Assembly (NCBI RefSeq): GCF_902506455.1
Contig: NZ_LR733844.1
Coordinates: 311,133-375,132, forward strand
Direction of reading: 5' to 3'
Source: Sphingomonas sp. 8AM
Lineage (GTDB): Bacteria > Pseudomonadota > Alphaproteobacteria > Sphingomonadales > Sphingomonadaceae
Length of the DNA stretch: 64,000 nt
A program made the translations under genes and the position numbers. The notes beneath the pieces were generated by a model. The model saw only the letters and a program-made list of their open reading frames with translations, made no database searches and was not told where the DNA came from. Of this stretch, positions 44,318 through 56,084 are shown in pieces. Numbering within the stretch: position 1 is the stretch's first letter; each line of letters begins with the position of its first letter.

Positions 44318-45682
44318 TCACCCGTAGAGCCCGATCGGTCCGCGCCCGCCCGTCGACCAGGTGGACCAGTTCGGGACGACATAGGGCAGGTCGGCATCGC
44401 TGACGCCGTGCCATTTCAGGATCGCGCCCAGATATTCCTCCTGCGCGGTCGTCGGAAGGAAGCGGCCTTCGTTGCTGATATCGTCCGCGCCGCCCAGCGT
44501 CGGATCGGGGTAGCGCCCGAACACGCCACCGGCGGTCACGCCGCCGCCGATCACCAGATGGTTGTTCCCCCACGCATGGTCGCAGCCATATTGAGCATTG
44601 CCGCGATAGGTGCGCCCGAAGTCGCTCATCGTGAACGCGGTGACATTGTCCTGCAGCCCGAGCGCCTCCATCGCCTTGTAGAAGGCCGACAGCGCCAGCG
44701 CGAGATCGCCAAGCAGGTTGGCGTGCGTGCCCGCGACGACATTGCCGCCGGTCACCTGCGCATCGTGCGTGTCATAGCCGCCCTGCGAGACGAAGAACGA
44801 CTGGCGCGTATGCCCGAAGGTCGAGCGCGCCTCGATCATCCGCGCGACGCGCTTGAGTTGCTGCGACACGTCCGAAGTCAGCGCCGCGCCGGTGGCGGGA
44901 TCGACGAAGAACGCCTCGACGCTGCCGGTCGTCCCCAGCACCGCGCCGGTCGCGGCCGTCATCGCATAGGCGTCGCGGATCGTGTCGGCAGTCGCGGCGG
45001 TGATGTCGTCGAGCCCGGTGCCCGCCGCGAAGCTGTTCACCGCGGCGTCGACCGCGTTGCTGTTGCTGGCGGAGCGCGCGAGCACGCCCTTCGACGGGAG
45101 GACCAGCGGCTGCGCCTGCTGCCCGATCAGCGCGATATTGTTGCCGCCGAACGAGATGACCGGCGGCACCCCGCCGCCGCCCATGCGATCATGGAGCCGC
45201 CCCATGAAGCCGTCGCGGTTGACCGACTGCGCGCGCAGCCCCTGCCAATGCTCCTGCTCGTCGGAATGGCTCATCAGGTTCGACGGGCGCAGGTCGGGGC
45301 GGCTGAGATAGGTGGCCTTGGTCAGCGGTGCGGCGAGCGTGCCAGTGTTAAGCACCAGCGCCATCGCGCCCTTGTCCCAGATCGGCGCGAGGCTGGCCAT
45401 CGCCTTGTGCAGGCCCAGACCGCTGCCCGCCAGTGGCACGACGCCCGAGGGCGGCAAGGCAACGGTCTGGCGCGAACTGACATAGGCCGAATAGGCCGCG
45501 GTATCGGTAGGCACGAGCATGTTCCAGCCGTCGTTGCCGCCGAACAGGAACACGCCGACCATGGCGCGAAAGCCGCTGCCCGGTGCGCCATAGGCGACGC
45601 CGCGCCCGAACATGCCGAGCGCGGCGGCGGCGCCGGCGCTCATCGCCATATGGTGGAAGTGGCGGCGGGAAATCAGGGTCAT
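44318..45682 (-). CDS. DUF1501-family secreted protein
   Basis: A 454-residue protein starting MTLISRRHFHHMAMSAGAAAALG, here given as positions 45614-45682. This is an Arg-Arg-type signal that may use the Tat pathway. VGVFLFGGNDGWNMLVP and MSDFGRTYRG are hallmark segments of DUF1501, a family related to sulfatases or alkaline phosphatases by fold. It is the standard partner of DUF1800 proteins; that gene lies 12 bases upstream. Function is unproven. Confidence 0.87.
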   Translation of the reverse strand: MTLISRRHFHHMAMSAGAAAALGMFGRGVAYGAPGSGFRAMVGVFLFGGNDGWNMLVPTDTAAYSAYVSSRQTVALPPSGVVPLAGSGLGLHKAMASLAPIWDKGAMALVLNTGTLAAPLTKATYLSRPDLRPSNLMSHSDEQEHWQGLRAQSVNRDGFMGRLHDRMGGGGVPPVISFGGNNIALIGQQAQPLVLPSKGVLARSASNSNAVDAAVNSFAAGTGLDDITAATADTIRDAYAMTAATGAVLGTTGSVEAFFVDPATGAALTSDVSQQLKRVARMIEARSTFGHTRQSFFVSQGGYDTHDAQVTGGNVVAGTHANLLGDLALALSAFYKAMEALGLQDNVTAFTMSDFGRTYRGNAQYGCDHAWGNNHLVIGGGVTAGGVFGRYPDPTLGGADDISNEGRFLPTTAQEEYLGAILKWHGVSDADLPYVVPNWSTWSTGGRGPIGLYG

Positions 45683-45694
45683 GGCAAGCGATCC

Positions 45695-47929
<2,235 letters not shown>

Positions 47930-48161
47930 GATCGTCTGCCCGAATCTGAACTGTCGCCGCCGGTCTGGCGGATGGGCAGCAGCTACGCGGATCGATTGAA
48001 GACGAGGTTAATATGGAGAAAGTAAAAGGTTGCGACTCCGCATCGAACGGACGTTGTCATCATGTAACGACTGTGAAGTTCTGCGGCAGAACGTGACTTA
48101 CCTCTTCTTAACAACTCTCGCTTATCACGGTTGGCCAATGCAACGACTGAGGATGGAAGCG
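47930..48161. promoter_or_regulatory. Divergent intergenic region
   Basis: A 232-base A+T-richer gap between the DUF1800 gene (minus) and a coiled-coil membrane-protein gene (plus). The stretch GGTTAATATGGAGAAAGTAA near 48007 is the most A+T-rich. Promoters for both directions are expected here; no box is assigned. Confidence 0.35.
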
Positions 48162-48782
48162 ATGCGCCGACGTGCGTCGATCGAGGACGATGTGTCGGCG
48201 GCGTTGCGCCGGGCCTTCGGCTTTGCGGGACTGTTCGGGTTGACGGCTGTGGCGGCGATCGCCTGCACCGCGCGCAACCCGCAGCCGGTTACCGGGATCG
48301 CGGCCGACCGTCTGGCCGCGCAAGAGGCGCTATGGCAGGCAGAGGTCAGCGGCACGCCCGCGATCGCGTTCCCGGCACCGTTGCTGGCACGCCGTGCCGA
48401 TCCGAAGGTCGCCGGCCTTCTTGCCGGCGCGCAGCACCAGCTGGCCGCCGATCGCACCGCGGCAGCGGCGCGGCGCACGGTCGTGTTGAATCGGATGGCG
48501 CAGGTACGGGCCGATCGCGACCTGCACGAATCGCAGCGCACCGTACTCTCGCTCAAGATCGAGCAAGCCTATGGCATGGCGCAGCAACGCCGTGACGATC
48601 CGGCGCTCCAGCGCGAGGTCATGGCGCTGAAGATTCAGGCGGCGAAGGCGAACGGCGACATCGCGCTCGCCAACCGCGAGATGAACGTACTGAATGACCG
48701 GATGATGTCGCTGGCCAACGCCGAACATGCGCGCGCCGAGGGGCGGCTCGCCGCGGTTCGTGAGCAACTGCGCGGCGGCTGA
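48162..48782 (+). CDS. Hypothetical membrane-anchored coiled-coil protein
   Basis: A 206-residue protein with a short basic N-terminus, one membrane segment (FGFAGLFGLTAVAAIAC) and a long, helical periplasmic part rich in Ala, Arg and Gln (from about 95 to the end), which looks like a coiled coil. ATG 48162 has GGATGGA upstream; ATG 48138 is also possible. No family is recognised. Its place between DUF1800 and the sugar transferase suggests a structural role in EPS assembly, which is only inference. Confidence 0.5.
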   Translation: MRRRASIEDDVSAALRRAFGFAGLFGLTAVAAIACTARNPQPVTGIAADRLAAQEALWQAEVSGTPAIAFPAPLLARRADPKVAGLLAGAQHQLAADRTAAAARRTVVLNRMAQVRADRDLHESQRTVLSLKIEQAYGMAQQRRDDPALQREVMALKIQAAKANGDIALANREMNVLNDRMMSLANAEHARAEGRLAAVREQLRGG

Positions 48783-48818
48783 CGGCTGCCTGCCGCCGTC
48801 ACGCCGCGCGAGGTAGCG

Positions 48819-49511
48819 TCAGTAGGAGCCGCGCTGGAACAGCACGCTGGGCACGGTGTAGGCGATGATCTTGACGTTCATCGCGCACGACCGCGCACGG
48901 CTGTAGGTCACGTCATAAGCGACCCGCCGACGATAGGACACGTCGTTGCGGCCGCCGACCTGCCACAAGCCGGTGATGCCCGGACGCACGGCGCAGTAAT
49001 GTTCGAAATAGCGGCCATAGCGGCTGATCTCGCCGACGACGATCGGGCGCGGGCCGACCAGGCTCATGTCGCCACGCACGACGTTCCACAGCTGCGGTAG
49101 CTCGTCGAGGCTGGTCTTGCGGAGGAAGCGGCCGATACCGATCACGCGCGGATCGTCGCGCAGCTTGTGGTCGCGCTCCCACTCGGCACGCGCCTCGGGG
49201 CTCGTCTCGAGCAGATGACGCAGCCGCGCATCGGCGTCGACGACCATGCTGCGAAACTTCAGGCACGGGAACGAGCGTCCGCCGCGCCCGATGCGCTGAT
49301 GCGCGAAGATCACCGGGCCGGGATCGAGGATGTAGATCACTGCGGCGACGATCGCCATCAACGGGGCGAGGATGATCAACGCAGTGACGGCAAGCGTCAC
49401 GTCGAGCACCCGGCTGGCGATATCGTCCAGTCGCTGCCACTTGGCGTTTTCGATAATATCGTTCGCCACGCCGGTCCGGTCCGGCGCAACCATCACGGTC
49501 GCTTCATGCAC
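48819..49511 (-). CDS. Undecaprenyl-phosphate sugar-1-phosphate transferase
   Basis: A 230-residue PHPT-type enzyme that loads the first sugar onto undecaprenyl phosphate. It has one hydrophobic hairpin ([20 protein letters not shown]) and the conserved catalytic core: [21 protein letters not shown], here at 49230-49292, [13 protein letters not shown] and SLVGPRPI, then [14 protein letters not shown]. It lacks the long N-terminal membrane domain of WbaP. The GTG start at 49511 follows GGGAG. It should start the EPS repeat unit. Confidence 0.92.
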   Translation of the reverse strand: MHEATVMVAPDRTGVANDIIENAKWQRLDDIASRVLDVTLAVTALIILAPLMAIVAAVIYILDPGPVIFAHQRIGRGGRSFPCLKFRSMVVDADARLRHLLETSPEARAEWERDHKLRDDPRVIGIGRFLRKTSLDELPQLWNVVRGDMSLVGPRPIVVGEISRYGRYFEHYCAVRPGITGLWQVGGRNDVSYRRRVAYDVTYSRARSCAMNVKIIAYTVPSVLFQRGSY

Positions 49512-49656
49512 GGCTTCGCTCCCTGACGTCACGCTGCATCGCAACAATTAAAGCAAACAGAAGGAAATGAAAACAGGAAGAAAGTCACACTTTCCTCGCT
49601 TTGCCCCGTGGTCATGCCGATCCACCGTGGCGAACGTAGAATTTCAGGTTAGCCAT

Positions 49657-50790
49657 TTAGTTCCGCACGGGCGACGAGCCGTGGGCCCGGCGGGACGAGC
49701 TGCGCGGCAGCAGCCAGCGTCGCAGTAGCGATAACAGCGGCCGCTCGACCAGCAGGTGCAGCGCTACCCCCACCACGCCGACCGCTACCAGCGTACCGAA
49801 CAGCAGGGCCGCCTGGAGCGGTATCGCTGCATCGCGGAACAAGCGCGCGGCGGCGAGCGATGCTGCTTTGATGACGAACGGGTGGATGAGATAGATGGCG
49901 TAGCTCGCCTCCCCGAGGAGCAGCGCGAGCTTGTACCGGCCGCCGCCGTCGGCACGTTCGCACAACAGCGCAGCGGCGACGATCACGACCGCCGGTATGC
50001 CCCATTTCAGGACATCCGGAACCGTCGGCCAGAAAATAGTGCCCAGCACCAGCGCGGTGAATCCGCCGGCCATCGCCGCACCTGCCGCCAGCCGTGTCGC
50101 CGATGTCACATGGCGGATTCGTTGCCATGCCATGTTGAGCCACAGCCCGGCGCCGAATTCGAGCAACAGCGGGCTCGTGTAGGTGATGCCGACCGCGCCA
50201 TCCGGATCGCTGGTCGCGCCGATCGTCACCAGCAGCACCAGCGCGACGCTCAGCGCGACCAGCCGCCGCAGCCCATCCATGATGAGCAGTCCGACCGCGA
50301 ACAGCGCATAGAAGAACATCTCGTAATTGAGCGTCCAGCCGGTGAAGAGCACCGGATGGATGTCGCCGGCCCCGTCCACATAGGGGATGAAGAGCAGCGA
50401 CCGCGCGATCATGCCGGCATCCGGGACCCCGGCCTTGCCGGCCAGCGCAGGCGCGAACGGCCCAGCGAGGCCGATCATCAGGGTGAGGATCCAGTAAAGC
50501 GGCGCGATCCGGATAAGTCGTTTGACGAGAAACGCGCCCGGCCGTCCGGCATCGTCACGCGCCGCGACATGCTGGATGATGAAGCCGCTGATAACAAAGA
50601 AGATGTCGACCCCGGCGCGACCGAAATCCAGCGGCAATGCCTGGCCGAGCGGCGTCAGCAGCCGCGCATGGTAGAGCACGACCAGATACGCGGCGAGCGC
50701 ACGGACATATTGCAGGTTCGTGAGAAGTGCGCGCGAATGGGCACCGGGAATGGCTGTAGACGACAAGGAAAGATTCTCCGCCCGCGGCAT
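49657..50790 (-). CDS. Acyltransferase family 3 protein
   Basis: A 377-residue inner-membrane protein with about 10 hydrophobic segments. The N-terminal LQYVRALAAYLVVLYHARLL region carries the conserved Arg and His, and DIFFVISGFII and RIAPLYWILT are typical of OafA/ExoZ-type O-acyltransferases, which acetylate or succinylate polysaccharides. It begins at ATG 50790. It probably decorates the EPS made by the surrounding genes; the acyl group cannot be told. Confidence 0.88.
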   Translation of the reverse strand: MPRAENLSLSSTAIPGAHSRALLTNLQYVRALAAYLVVLYHARLLTPLGQALPLDFGRAGVDIFFVISGFIIQHVAARDDAGRPGAFLVKRLIRIAPLYWILTLMIGLAGPFAPALAGKAGVPDAGMIARSLLFIPYVDGAGDIHPVLFTGWTLNYEMFFYALFAVGLLIMDGLRRLVALSVALVLLVTIGATSDPDGAVGITYTSPLLLEFGAGLWLNMAWQRIRHVTSATRLAAGAAMAGGFTALVLGTIFWPTVPDVLKWGIPAVVIVAAALLCERADGGGRYKLALLLGEASYAIYLIHPFVIKAASLAAARLFRDAAIPLQAALLFGTLVAVGVVGVALHLLVERPLLSLLRRWLLPRSSSRRAHGSSPVRN

Positions 50791-50841
50791 CGTGTGCCTG
50801 ACCGGCGAGGTCAAGCCGGAACCCGCGGGCGCCCTACGCCG

Positions 50842-51312
50842 TCACAGCAGCGCCGAAATTGCCTTCACCACCCCTGCCCACAGCAACGCCGAACCGCCGA
50901 CAATCACGCCGATCCTTACCGCGCCGGGGAAGCGCTGGATCTCCGGTTCGGGCAGCGGATGGGCGATCGGTGCGCTGGTCGTCATCTGGATGACGGTGCC
51001 GCCGCGGAAGGTCTGGAGGACGTCGAAGCGGCCGAGCGGATCGTTGAACTCGCAACCGTAGCCGCCGGTGACCTGCCGGACGACGCGCGCGCTGGCGCGG
51101 CCGCGGCCGGGCAGGCCGATCGTCACCATACTGCCGAGCTCCAGCCGCGAATCGGTGGCGACGCTGAACCCGGTTTCGGACAGGTCGCGCACATAGACGT
51201 CGGTCGCCTCCGCCCGCTCATCGCGGAGGGTGGAGGGTTGATTGATCGTCTGCCGCTCGGCCGAGCGACGGTCGTCCGAATCGCCTGGGAGCAATATTGC
51301 CGGTATGAGCAT
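50842..51312 (-). CDS. PilZ-domain protein with C-terminal membrane anchor
   Basis: A 156-residue protein with a PilZ domain: DRRSAER is an RxxxR-type c-di-GMP-binding motif and VRDLSETGFSV the D-x-S-x-x-G motif. A membrane segment near the C-terminus (RIGVIVGGSALLWAGVVKAI) would hold it at the inner membrane. PilZ proteins sense cyclic di-GMP, often to control EPS output, and this one is inside the EPS locus. It lies upstream of the acyltransferase gene on the same strand. Confidence 0.82.
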   Translation of the reverse strand: MLIPAILLPGDSDDRRSAERQTINQPSTLRDERAEATDVYVRDLSETGFSVATDSRLELGSMVTIGLPGRGRASARVVRQVTGGYGCEFNDPLGRFDVLQTFRGGTVIQMTTSAPIAHPLPEPEIQRFPGAVRIGVIVGGSALLWAGVVKAISALL

Positions 51313-51487
51313 CGCCGCGCCTTTCGCTAAGCATCAGAAAATAGTCGGGGCAGGGCTACCAGCGGGTTAATGGGCCGCGGTTTTTGTGCCCGAGGAAACA
51401 ACTTCGGTGGAGTTCGTTCATCGCCGTGCAACTTTTCTGTGCCGTTCCGGGACGGAGCAGTCGCGATGACGATAAATGGAGGGGCAG

Positions 51488-51670
51488 GTGCGCTTCGATC
51501 GGACGGAACGAATTGCCGCGAGTGGCGTGCCGCTGGTCTTCGATCGTTTCGGCATGATCGGCCCGTTCATCGCCGAGGTCGTCGATCCCCTGTCCGCAGC
51601 GCGGGGCATGGTGACCGGCCTCGCGCTCGCAGCGCTGCTGTGGACGATCCTCGCCGCGCTGCTGATGTGA
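51488..51670 (+). CDS. Small membrane protein, hypothetical
   Basis: A 60-residue protein with one C-terminal membrane segment (GMVTGLALAALLWTILAALL). GGAGG sits five bases before GTG 51488; ATG 51476 is the other option. No family is recognised. It is alone on the plus strand between two minus-strand genes. Confidence 0.45.
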   Translation: MRFDRTERIAASGVPLVFDRFGMIGPFIAEVVDPLSAARGMVTGLALAALLWTILAALLM

Positions 51671-51710
51671 CCTCGCCGGTGGCGGCGTACGATAAATCGC
51701 CCCGCCACGA

Positions 51711-52985
51711 TCAGCTCCGCACCGGTACGACGTGCGGCTTGGCGGTCCAGGTGAAGCCGTCGAACATCTTGAGTTGCTTGCCATTGCCCAGATCCCCGCC
51801 GTTGCAGGTCAGCAGCTTGTTGATGCAGTTCGCGGTCCACATCCGCATCACCGAATCGTCCCATGCCCCGAACCAGTCGGCATGCAGCGTGCTGCCCGGG
51901 CGCATCATCGGCATCCCTGGCATTTCGTCCGACGCCAGATGCCAGCTGGTCTTGCTGCCGTTCCAGGTTCCCGACGTGTCGAGATCCTCGTCGACGGTGT
52001 ACCATGCCGCCAGCGTGAAAGATGGAATGACATAGGGGTGCGTCGCCGGGCACTTCAGATAGCCCCAGTCACCGTAGCTGGCGAAAGCGACGTGCGAGCG
52101 GTGGTCGGCGCTGTCGACGTTCTTGCCGTCCCAGCAATTCGGCGCGGTGATCACCGCACCCAGCTGATTGCCGATCGGGCAATTCTTGGCCGCTTCGACG
52201 ATGTCTTCATAGTGATCGGACTTGGCGGTCGGCCCCTGACAGTTGAACCAGCCCGCACCGTATTTGACCGACATGTTTGCCATGTCGAACCCGAACACGA
52301 ACCGCATCCCGCGCGGCAGGTCGACGCAGGCCTTGCCCTGACGAAGGCACTCTTCGCTGTCGACCGGCAGGCGCTTGTAATAGATGCTGATGAAGTCAGG
52401 CCGGACGACGCCGCCCTTGCCGTTCAGCATCGCGGGCATCCAATAGGCACTGCGGTTCAGCGGGCTGTTGCAGGTGCTCTCGCCGGTTTTGCGCAGACTC
52501 TCATAGGTCGAGTTGGCGTTGGCGAGCGTGTTGCCGAAGAACTGGTGGAGGTGCGAACGCCCGGGCTGGCCGGGGAAGATCACCGGATCGTCCTTCAGCT
52601 CGTGGCTGGGGTTGCAGATGAACCGGAACGCGCCGACCGTATCGGGCTTGCCGGTCTGCGCGATCTCGCCGGTGCCCCACGACGGCACCAGCTCCGAATT
52701 GACGTCGAAGTTGCTGGGGATCTCGGGATAGCTCTCGGCGGCCGACAGGCTGCCGGGGCTTACCGCATCGGGCGACGGCGTGGGGGTCGGTGCCGGAGCG
52801 GGCGTGGGCGTCGCGGTCGGGACAACCGTAACGGGCGCCGCAGCGCTCGGCGCGGCGGTGCCGCCACCGCCGCCGCTGCCCCCGCCGCACGACGCCAGCG
52901 CGAGCGCGCCGGCGAGTTGCGCGAGGGTTCGGCCGGTGCGACGCGTCAGCGTCCCCGGTGCCGCATGACGCAGCAACGATGTCAT
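51711..52985 (-). CDS. DUF1996-domain lipoprotein with Pro-Thr stalk
   Basis: A 424-residue predicted lipoprotein: lipobox LASC, a Gly run, a Thr-Pro stalk of about 40 residues, then DUF1996 (DPVIFPGQPGRSHLHQFFGN, NRSAYWMPAML, IYYKRLP, HADWFGAWDDSVM). It is clearly a paralogue of the protein at 42993, and its N-terminal design copies that of the DUF1800 lipoprotein at 45695. Function is unknown; a cell-surface role in EPS handling is an inference from position. Confidence 0.82.
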   Translation of the reverse strand: MTSLLRHAAPGTLTRRTGRTLAQLAGALALASCGGGSGGGGGTAAPSAAAPVTVVPTATPTPAPAPTPTPSPDAVSPGSLSAAESYPEIPSNFDVNSELVPSWGTGEIAQTGKPDTVGAFRFICNPSHELKDDPVIFPGQPGRSHLHQFFGNTLANANSTYESLRKTGESTCNSPLNRSAYWMPAMLNGKGGVVRPDFISIYYKRLPVDSEECLRQGKACVDLPRGMRFVFGFDMANMSVKYGAGWFNCQGPTAKSDHYEDIVEAAKNCPIGNQLGAVITAPNCWDGKNVDSADHRSHVAFASYGDWGYLKCPATHPYVIPSFTLAAWYTVDEDLDTSGTWNGSKTSWHLASDEMPGMPMMRPGSTLHADWFGAWDDSVMRMWTANCINKLLTCNGGDLGNGKQLKMFDGFTWTAKPHVVPVRS

Positions 52986-53130
52986 CGGAAAGCTCCATGC
53001 CCGGAGTAGCCGGACGGTGTCCGGTCGGGATGGCTCTTTCTACCGTCTGGTGGTTAGGGGTCTGTGAAACGGCATGGTTACAGGCCAGTAAACATCAGTG
53101 GCGTCCGCGGCGCGGCAAGCGATGCGGTTC

Positions 53131-53781
53131 TCAGCCGCGCCGCGCCAGCCGGCGCTTGATGCGCCGCGCCGTCTGCGCCGCCTGGCGCAGCACCGGCCAG
53201 CGATCGAAGAAGCGAAGTTCGGCAATGTCGGTGCGCGACGGGCGCTGGTCGGCGATCGGGGGAACTGCGAAATGCGTCACCACCGCCGGGTGCGCGCGTC
53301 GATACCAGACATAGGCACCGTCGATCGTCGGATGATCGGCGCTTGCCAGCAGCCCGCGCAGATAGGCGGCCAGCGCGGGGACGACGTCGGCGCTGAACCC
53401 CATGCAATGTGAGCCGATGATGTCCGACCGCTGGAGATCGTCGGGCCGGGCGGCGTGGTAGCCGCCGTAGAAAATCTGCCAGCCGTCCGGCAACGCGAAG
53501 TCGCGCGCGGCGGCGGTGAAGTCGGCGTCATCCTCCAGGATCAGCACGCTCGCCCCCTGCGCCGCCGCAGCCTCCAGAATGTCGAGATGGCTGTGGTAGC
53601 AGCCGCGCGCGCCGATCGAGCTGAAGGTACCGGGATCGTCGAAACGGCAGGCGGCGAAGAAGTCGACGCGCGGGTCGTCGCCGGCGCCGATCCGCCGCAG
53701 CTCGCCCAGCATTTCCGCGCGCCGGTCGGTACGATGCGCCAGGTTGACGATGCGGATTTGGTCGAAATGGTCGAACAGCAT
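53131..53781 (-). CDS. Glycosyltransferase family 25
   Basis: A 216-residue protein of the LPS-type GT25 family. IVNLAHRTDRRAEM is the family opening, GARGCYHSHLDILEAA the acceptor-side helix and LILEDDADF the metal-binding DDD-like motif. The C-terminus is basic (RRIKRRLARR). ATG 53781 is set by family similarity. It lies four bases after the GT4 gene. Confidence 0.85.
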   Translation of the reverse strand: MLFDHFDQIRIVNLAHRTDRRAEMLGELRRIGAGDDPRVDFFAACRFDDPGTFSSIGARGCYHSHLDILEAAAAQGASVLILEDDADFTAAARDFALPDGWQIFYGGYHAARPDDLQRSDIIGSHCMGFSADVVPALAAYLRGLLASADHPTIDGAYVWYRRAHPAVVTHFAVPPIADQRPSRTDIAELRFFDRWPVLRQAAQTARRIKRRLARRG

Positions 53782-53785
53782 CGGA

Positions 53786-54979
53786 TCAATCCTTACCGAA
53801 CCGGCGGGCGAGCGGCAGGACCGCGGTGGCAATGTCGAATTCGCGCTCGACCTTCGCGCGCGCGGCGGTCGCCAGCCGGTCGCCGAGTGCGGGCTCGTCG
53901 CGAAGGCGGGCGATGACGCGCCGCAGGTCGTTCCAGTCGCCGGGGCGGAACAGCAATCCTTCGACGCCGTCCTCGATCAGCTCGGGCACGCCGGCCACGC
54001 GGCTGCCGATCACGGGGACGCCGATCGCCATCGCTTCCATCAACACGATCGGCAGCCCTTCCATGAAGCTGGGCAGCACGAGCAGGTCGGCGCGCGCGAT
54101 CGCCGCCAGCGTCGCGGCCTCGTCGAGCCGGCCGGCGAAGCGGACGCGGTCGGTCAGCCCGTGCGTGGCGACCGCCGCCTCGATCTCGGCGAGCATCGGA
54201 CCGTCGCCGACGAGCGTCAGCGCCACATCGAGCGGCGCGATCGCCTCCAGCAGCCCGAGATGCCCCTTCTCGGCGGAGAGTCGCGCGACGCAGACGATCT
54301 CGCGACGCGGGCCGGTGCGCGGTGGTGCGGCGGGGAGCCTGGGCAGGTCGAGCCCGCAGCGCACGGTGGCGAACTTGTGCCACTGTGCGGGCGCGGTGAC
54401 GCGCATCGCCTGCGCGCGCCCGAACCACGACACGCACGCGGCGAAGTCGGCTGCCTCCAGCTTCGCGCCCAGCGTCAGCCCCGCGGGATAGTCGGTTTCG
54501 GAAATGCCGTGCAGCGTCAGGCTCCACGGCAGCCCGGCGAAGCGTGCCGCGAGCATCCCGACCGTCGCGCCGGCATTGGCGAAATGGTTGTGGACGTGGG
54601 TGATGCCGTCCGCGCGGAGCATCGCCGCGAGCACGACCGCCTCCGCAAAATGAAACAGCGACCAGAGCATCGCCTTCGCGCCCGGCGCCCGGTGGCGTAA
54701 CGCGAATCGCAGCAGCGCGAACCACGCGCCCGGCCGCGTCCCGATCGCGCGGAGGTGGGCACCGAGCAGCGTCGTCAGACGCATCGGCAGCACGAAGCGC
54801 GTGGTGTCGAACGACGCCTTGTCCTCTGGCGCCTTCAGTTCGGCGGGTGAGGGGCGGCGGACGCTGTAGGTTCGGATGTCGACGCCGTGGCGGCGCAGGC
54901 TGTCGACCTCGCGGCGGATGAAGGTGTGCGAGGAGGCCGGATATTGGCTCACGACATAGGCGATACGCGGGTCGGTCAT
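53786..54979 (-). CDS. Glycosyltransferase family 4
   Basis: A 397-residue GT-B enzyme. HTFIRREVDSLRRHG opens the N-terminal domain, ITHVHNHFAN and LTLHGISETDY lie mid-protein, and the C-terminal domain has ARLSAEKGH, VGDGPM and FMEGLPIVLMEAMAIGVPVI (here 53998-54057) with the EX7E motif. The donor sugar is unknown. The start overlaps the GT2 gene stop (ATGA). Confidence 0.9.
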   Translation of the reverse strand: MTDPRIAYVVSQYPASSHTFIRREVDSLRRHGVDIRTYSVRRPSPAELKAPEDKASFDTTRFVLPMRLTTLLGAHLRAIGTRPGAWFALLRFALRHRAPGAKAMLWSLFHFAEAVVLAAMLRADGITHVHNHFANAGATVGMLAARFAGLPWSLTLHGISETDYPAGLTLGAKLEAADFAACVSWFGRAQAMRVTAPAQWHKFATVRCGLDLPRLPAAPPRTGPRREIVCVARLSAEKGHLGLLEAIAPLDVALTLVGDGPMLAEIEAAVATHGLTDRVRFAGRLDEAATLAAIARADLLVLPSFMEGLPIVLMEAMAIGVPVIGSRVAGVPELIEDGVEGLLFRPGDWNDLRRVIARLRDEPALGDRLATAARAKVEREFDIATAVLPLARRFGKD

Positions 54980-55956
54980 TTGTAGGTGATCGCCGAGGTG
55001 AGGTGACGCGCGCGCCGGTAGCGGATCACGCCCTGCAGCTCCGGGAATTTGGCGAGCATCGTGAAGAAGGCATGTGGCCACGCCATGCCGCGCGGCTGCC
55101 CGCCACGCAGCGCGATCCGCGCGACCTGCGCGACGAAAACGGCGAAGGGCAGCAGCAGAAAGGCGGGATGGACGATCAGCGCCAGCACAACACCGACGAA
55201 CGGGATGATTCCCGCCCAGAGCTGCGCGCGCTTCACCTCGGTACGATACAGCGGCTGCGGCAGCGATGCGGTGGCGTCGCCGGCCTGCGCATAACCGAAC
55301 CCGGTGCGCACCGCGCGCCACCACCATTGTTTGAAGCGCAGCATCGCGGCGTCGTGGCGCGTCATTTCGGCGTCCAGCCGCCACACGCGCCAGCCCGCGG
55401 CGCGCAGTCGCGCGCACAGCTCGGGCTCCTCGCCGGCGGTCAGCGTGTCGGTGAAGCCGCCGAGCGCGCGCACGGCGGCGGCGCGCATCAGCGAATCGCC
55501 GCCACACGCGCTCGCCTCGCCGACCGGCGTGTCCCACTCCATGTCGCACAGGCGATTGTAGACCGAGACGTCGGGAAAGCGCTCGCGCCGGCGTCCGCAC
55601 ACCACCGCCACGTCGGGGCGCGAATCGAGAAACGCGGTGGCGGTCGCCAGCCACGCGCCGTCGAGCTCGCAATCGCCATCGACGAATTGCACCAGTTCGA
55701 CATCAGGCAGTGCCGCCAGCCCGGCGTTGCGCGCGCGCGCTGCGGTGAAGGGAAGGGCGAGGTCGAGATCGACCACCGTCGCTCCCATCGCGCGCGCGCG
55801 ATCGGCGCTGCCGTCGGTCGAGGCCGAATCGACGTAGACCACTGCCGCGCCGCTGCCGTCGAGCGCGCGCAGGCAGCGGATCAGCCGCTCGCCTTCGTTA
55901 CGCCCGATCGCGACGATCCCGATCCGCGTCGGTGTGGTGGGAGAAGGAAAAGTCAT
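54976..55956 (-). CDS. Glycosyltransferase family 2 with membrane segments
   Basis: A 326-residue enzyme. GIVAIGRNEGERLIRCL, VVYVDSASTDGSAD and VQFVDGDCEL are the GT-A motifs; TAGEEPELCARLRAAGWRV gives the acid region. Two membrane segments lie near the C-terminus (IIPFVGVVLALIVHPAFLLL region). It begins at ATG 55956 and overlaps the GT4 gene, so 55956-53131 reads as one operon of three glycosyltransferases. Confidence 0.87.
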   Translation of the reverse strand: MTFPSPTTPTRIGIVAIGRNEGERLIRCLRALDGSGAAVVYVDSASTDGSADRARAMGATVVDLDLALPFTAARARNAGLAALPDVELVQFVDGDCELDGAWLATATAFLDSRPDVAVVCGRRRERFPDVSVYNRLCDMEWDTPVGEASACGGDSLMRAAAVRALGGFTDTLTAGEEPELCARLRAAGWRVWRLDAEMTRHDAAMLRFKQWWWRAVRTGFGYAQAGDATASLPQPLYRTEVKRAQLWAGIIPFVGVVLALIVHPAFLLLPFAVFVAQVARIALRGGQPRGMAWPHAFFTMLAKFPELQGVIRYRRARHLTSAITYK

Positions 55957-56084
55957 GCCGTCGCAGCGGTCGTCCAGTGAGCGTTGCGAATCAAGCCGGA
56001 TTGATCCACCGCCCGTCCCTCTAGCATCGCACGTGTTAAATTCGAGGGACCGTGGAGCGTGCGCGTGCGGGTAAGGACATGACG

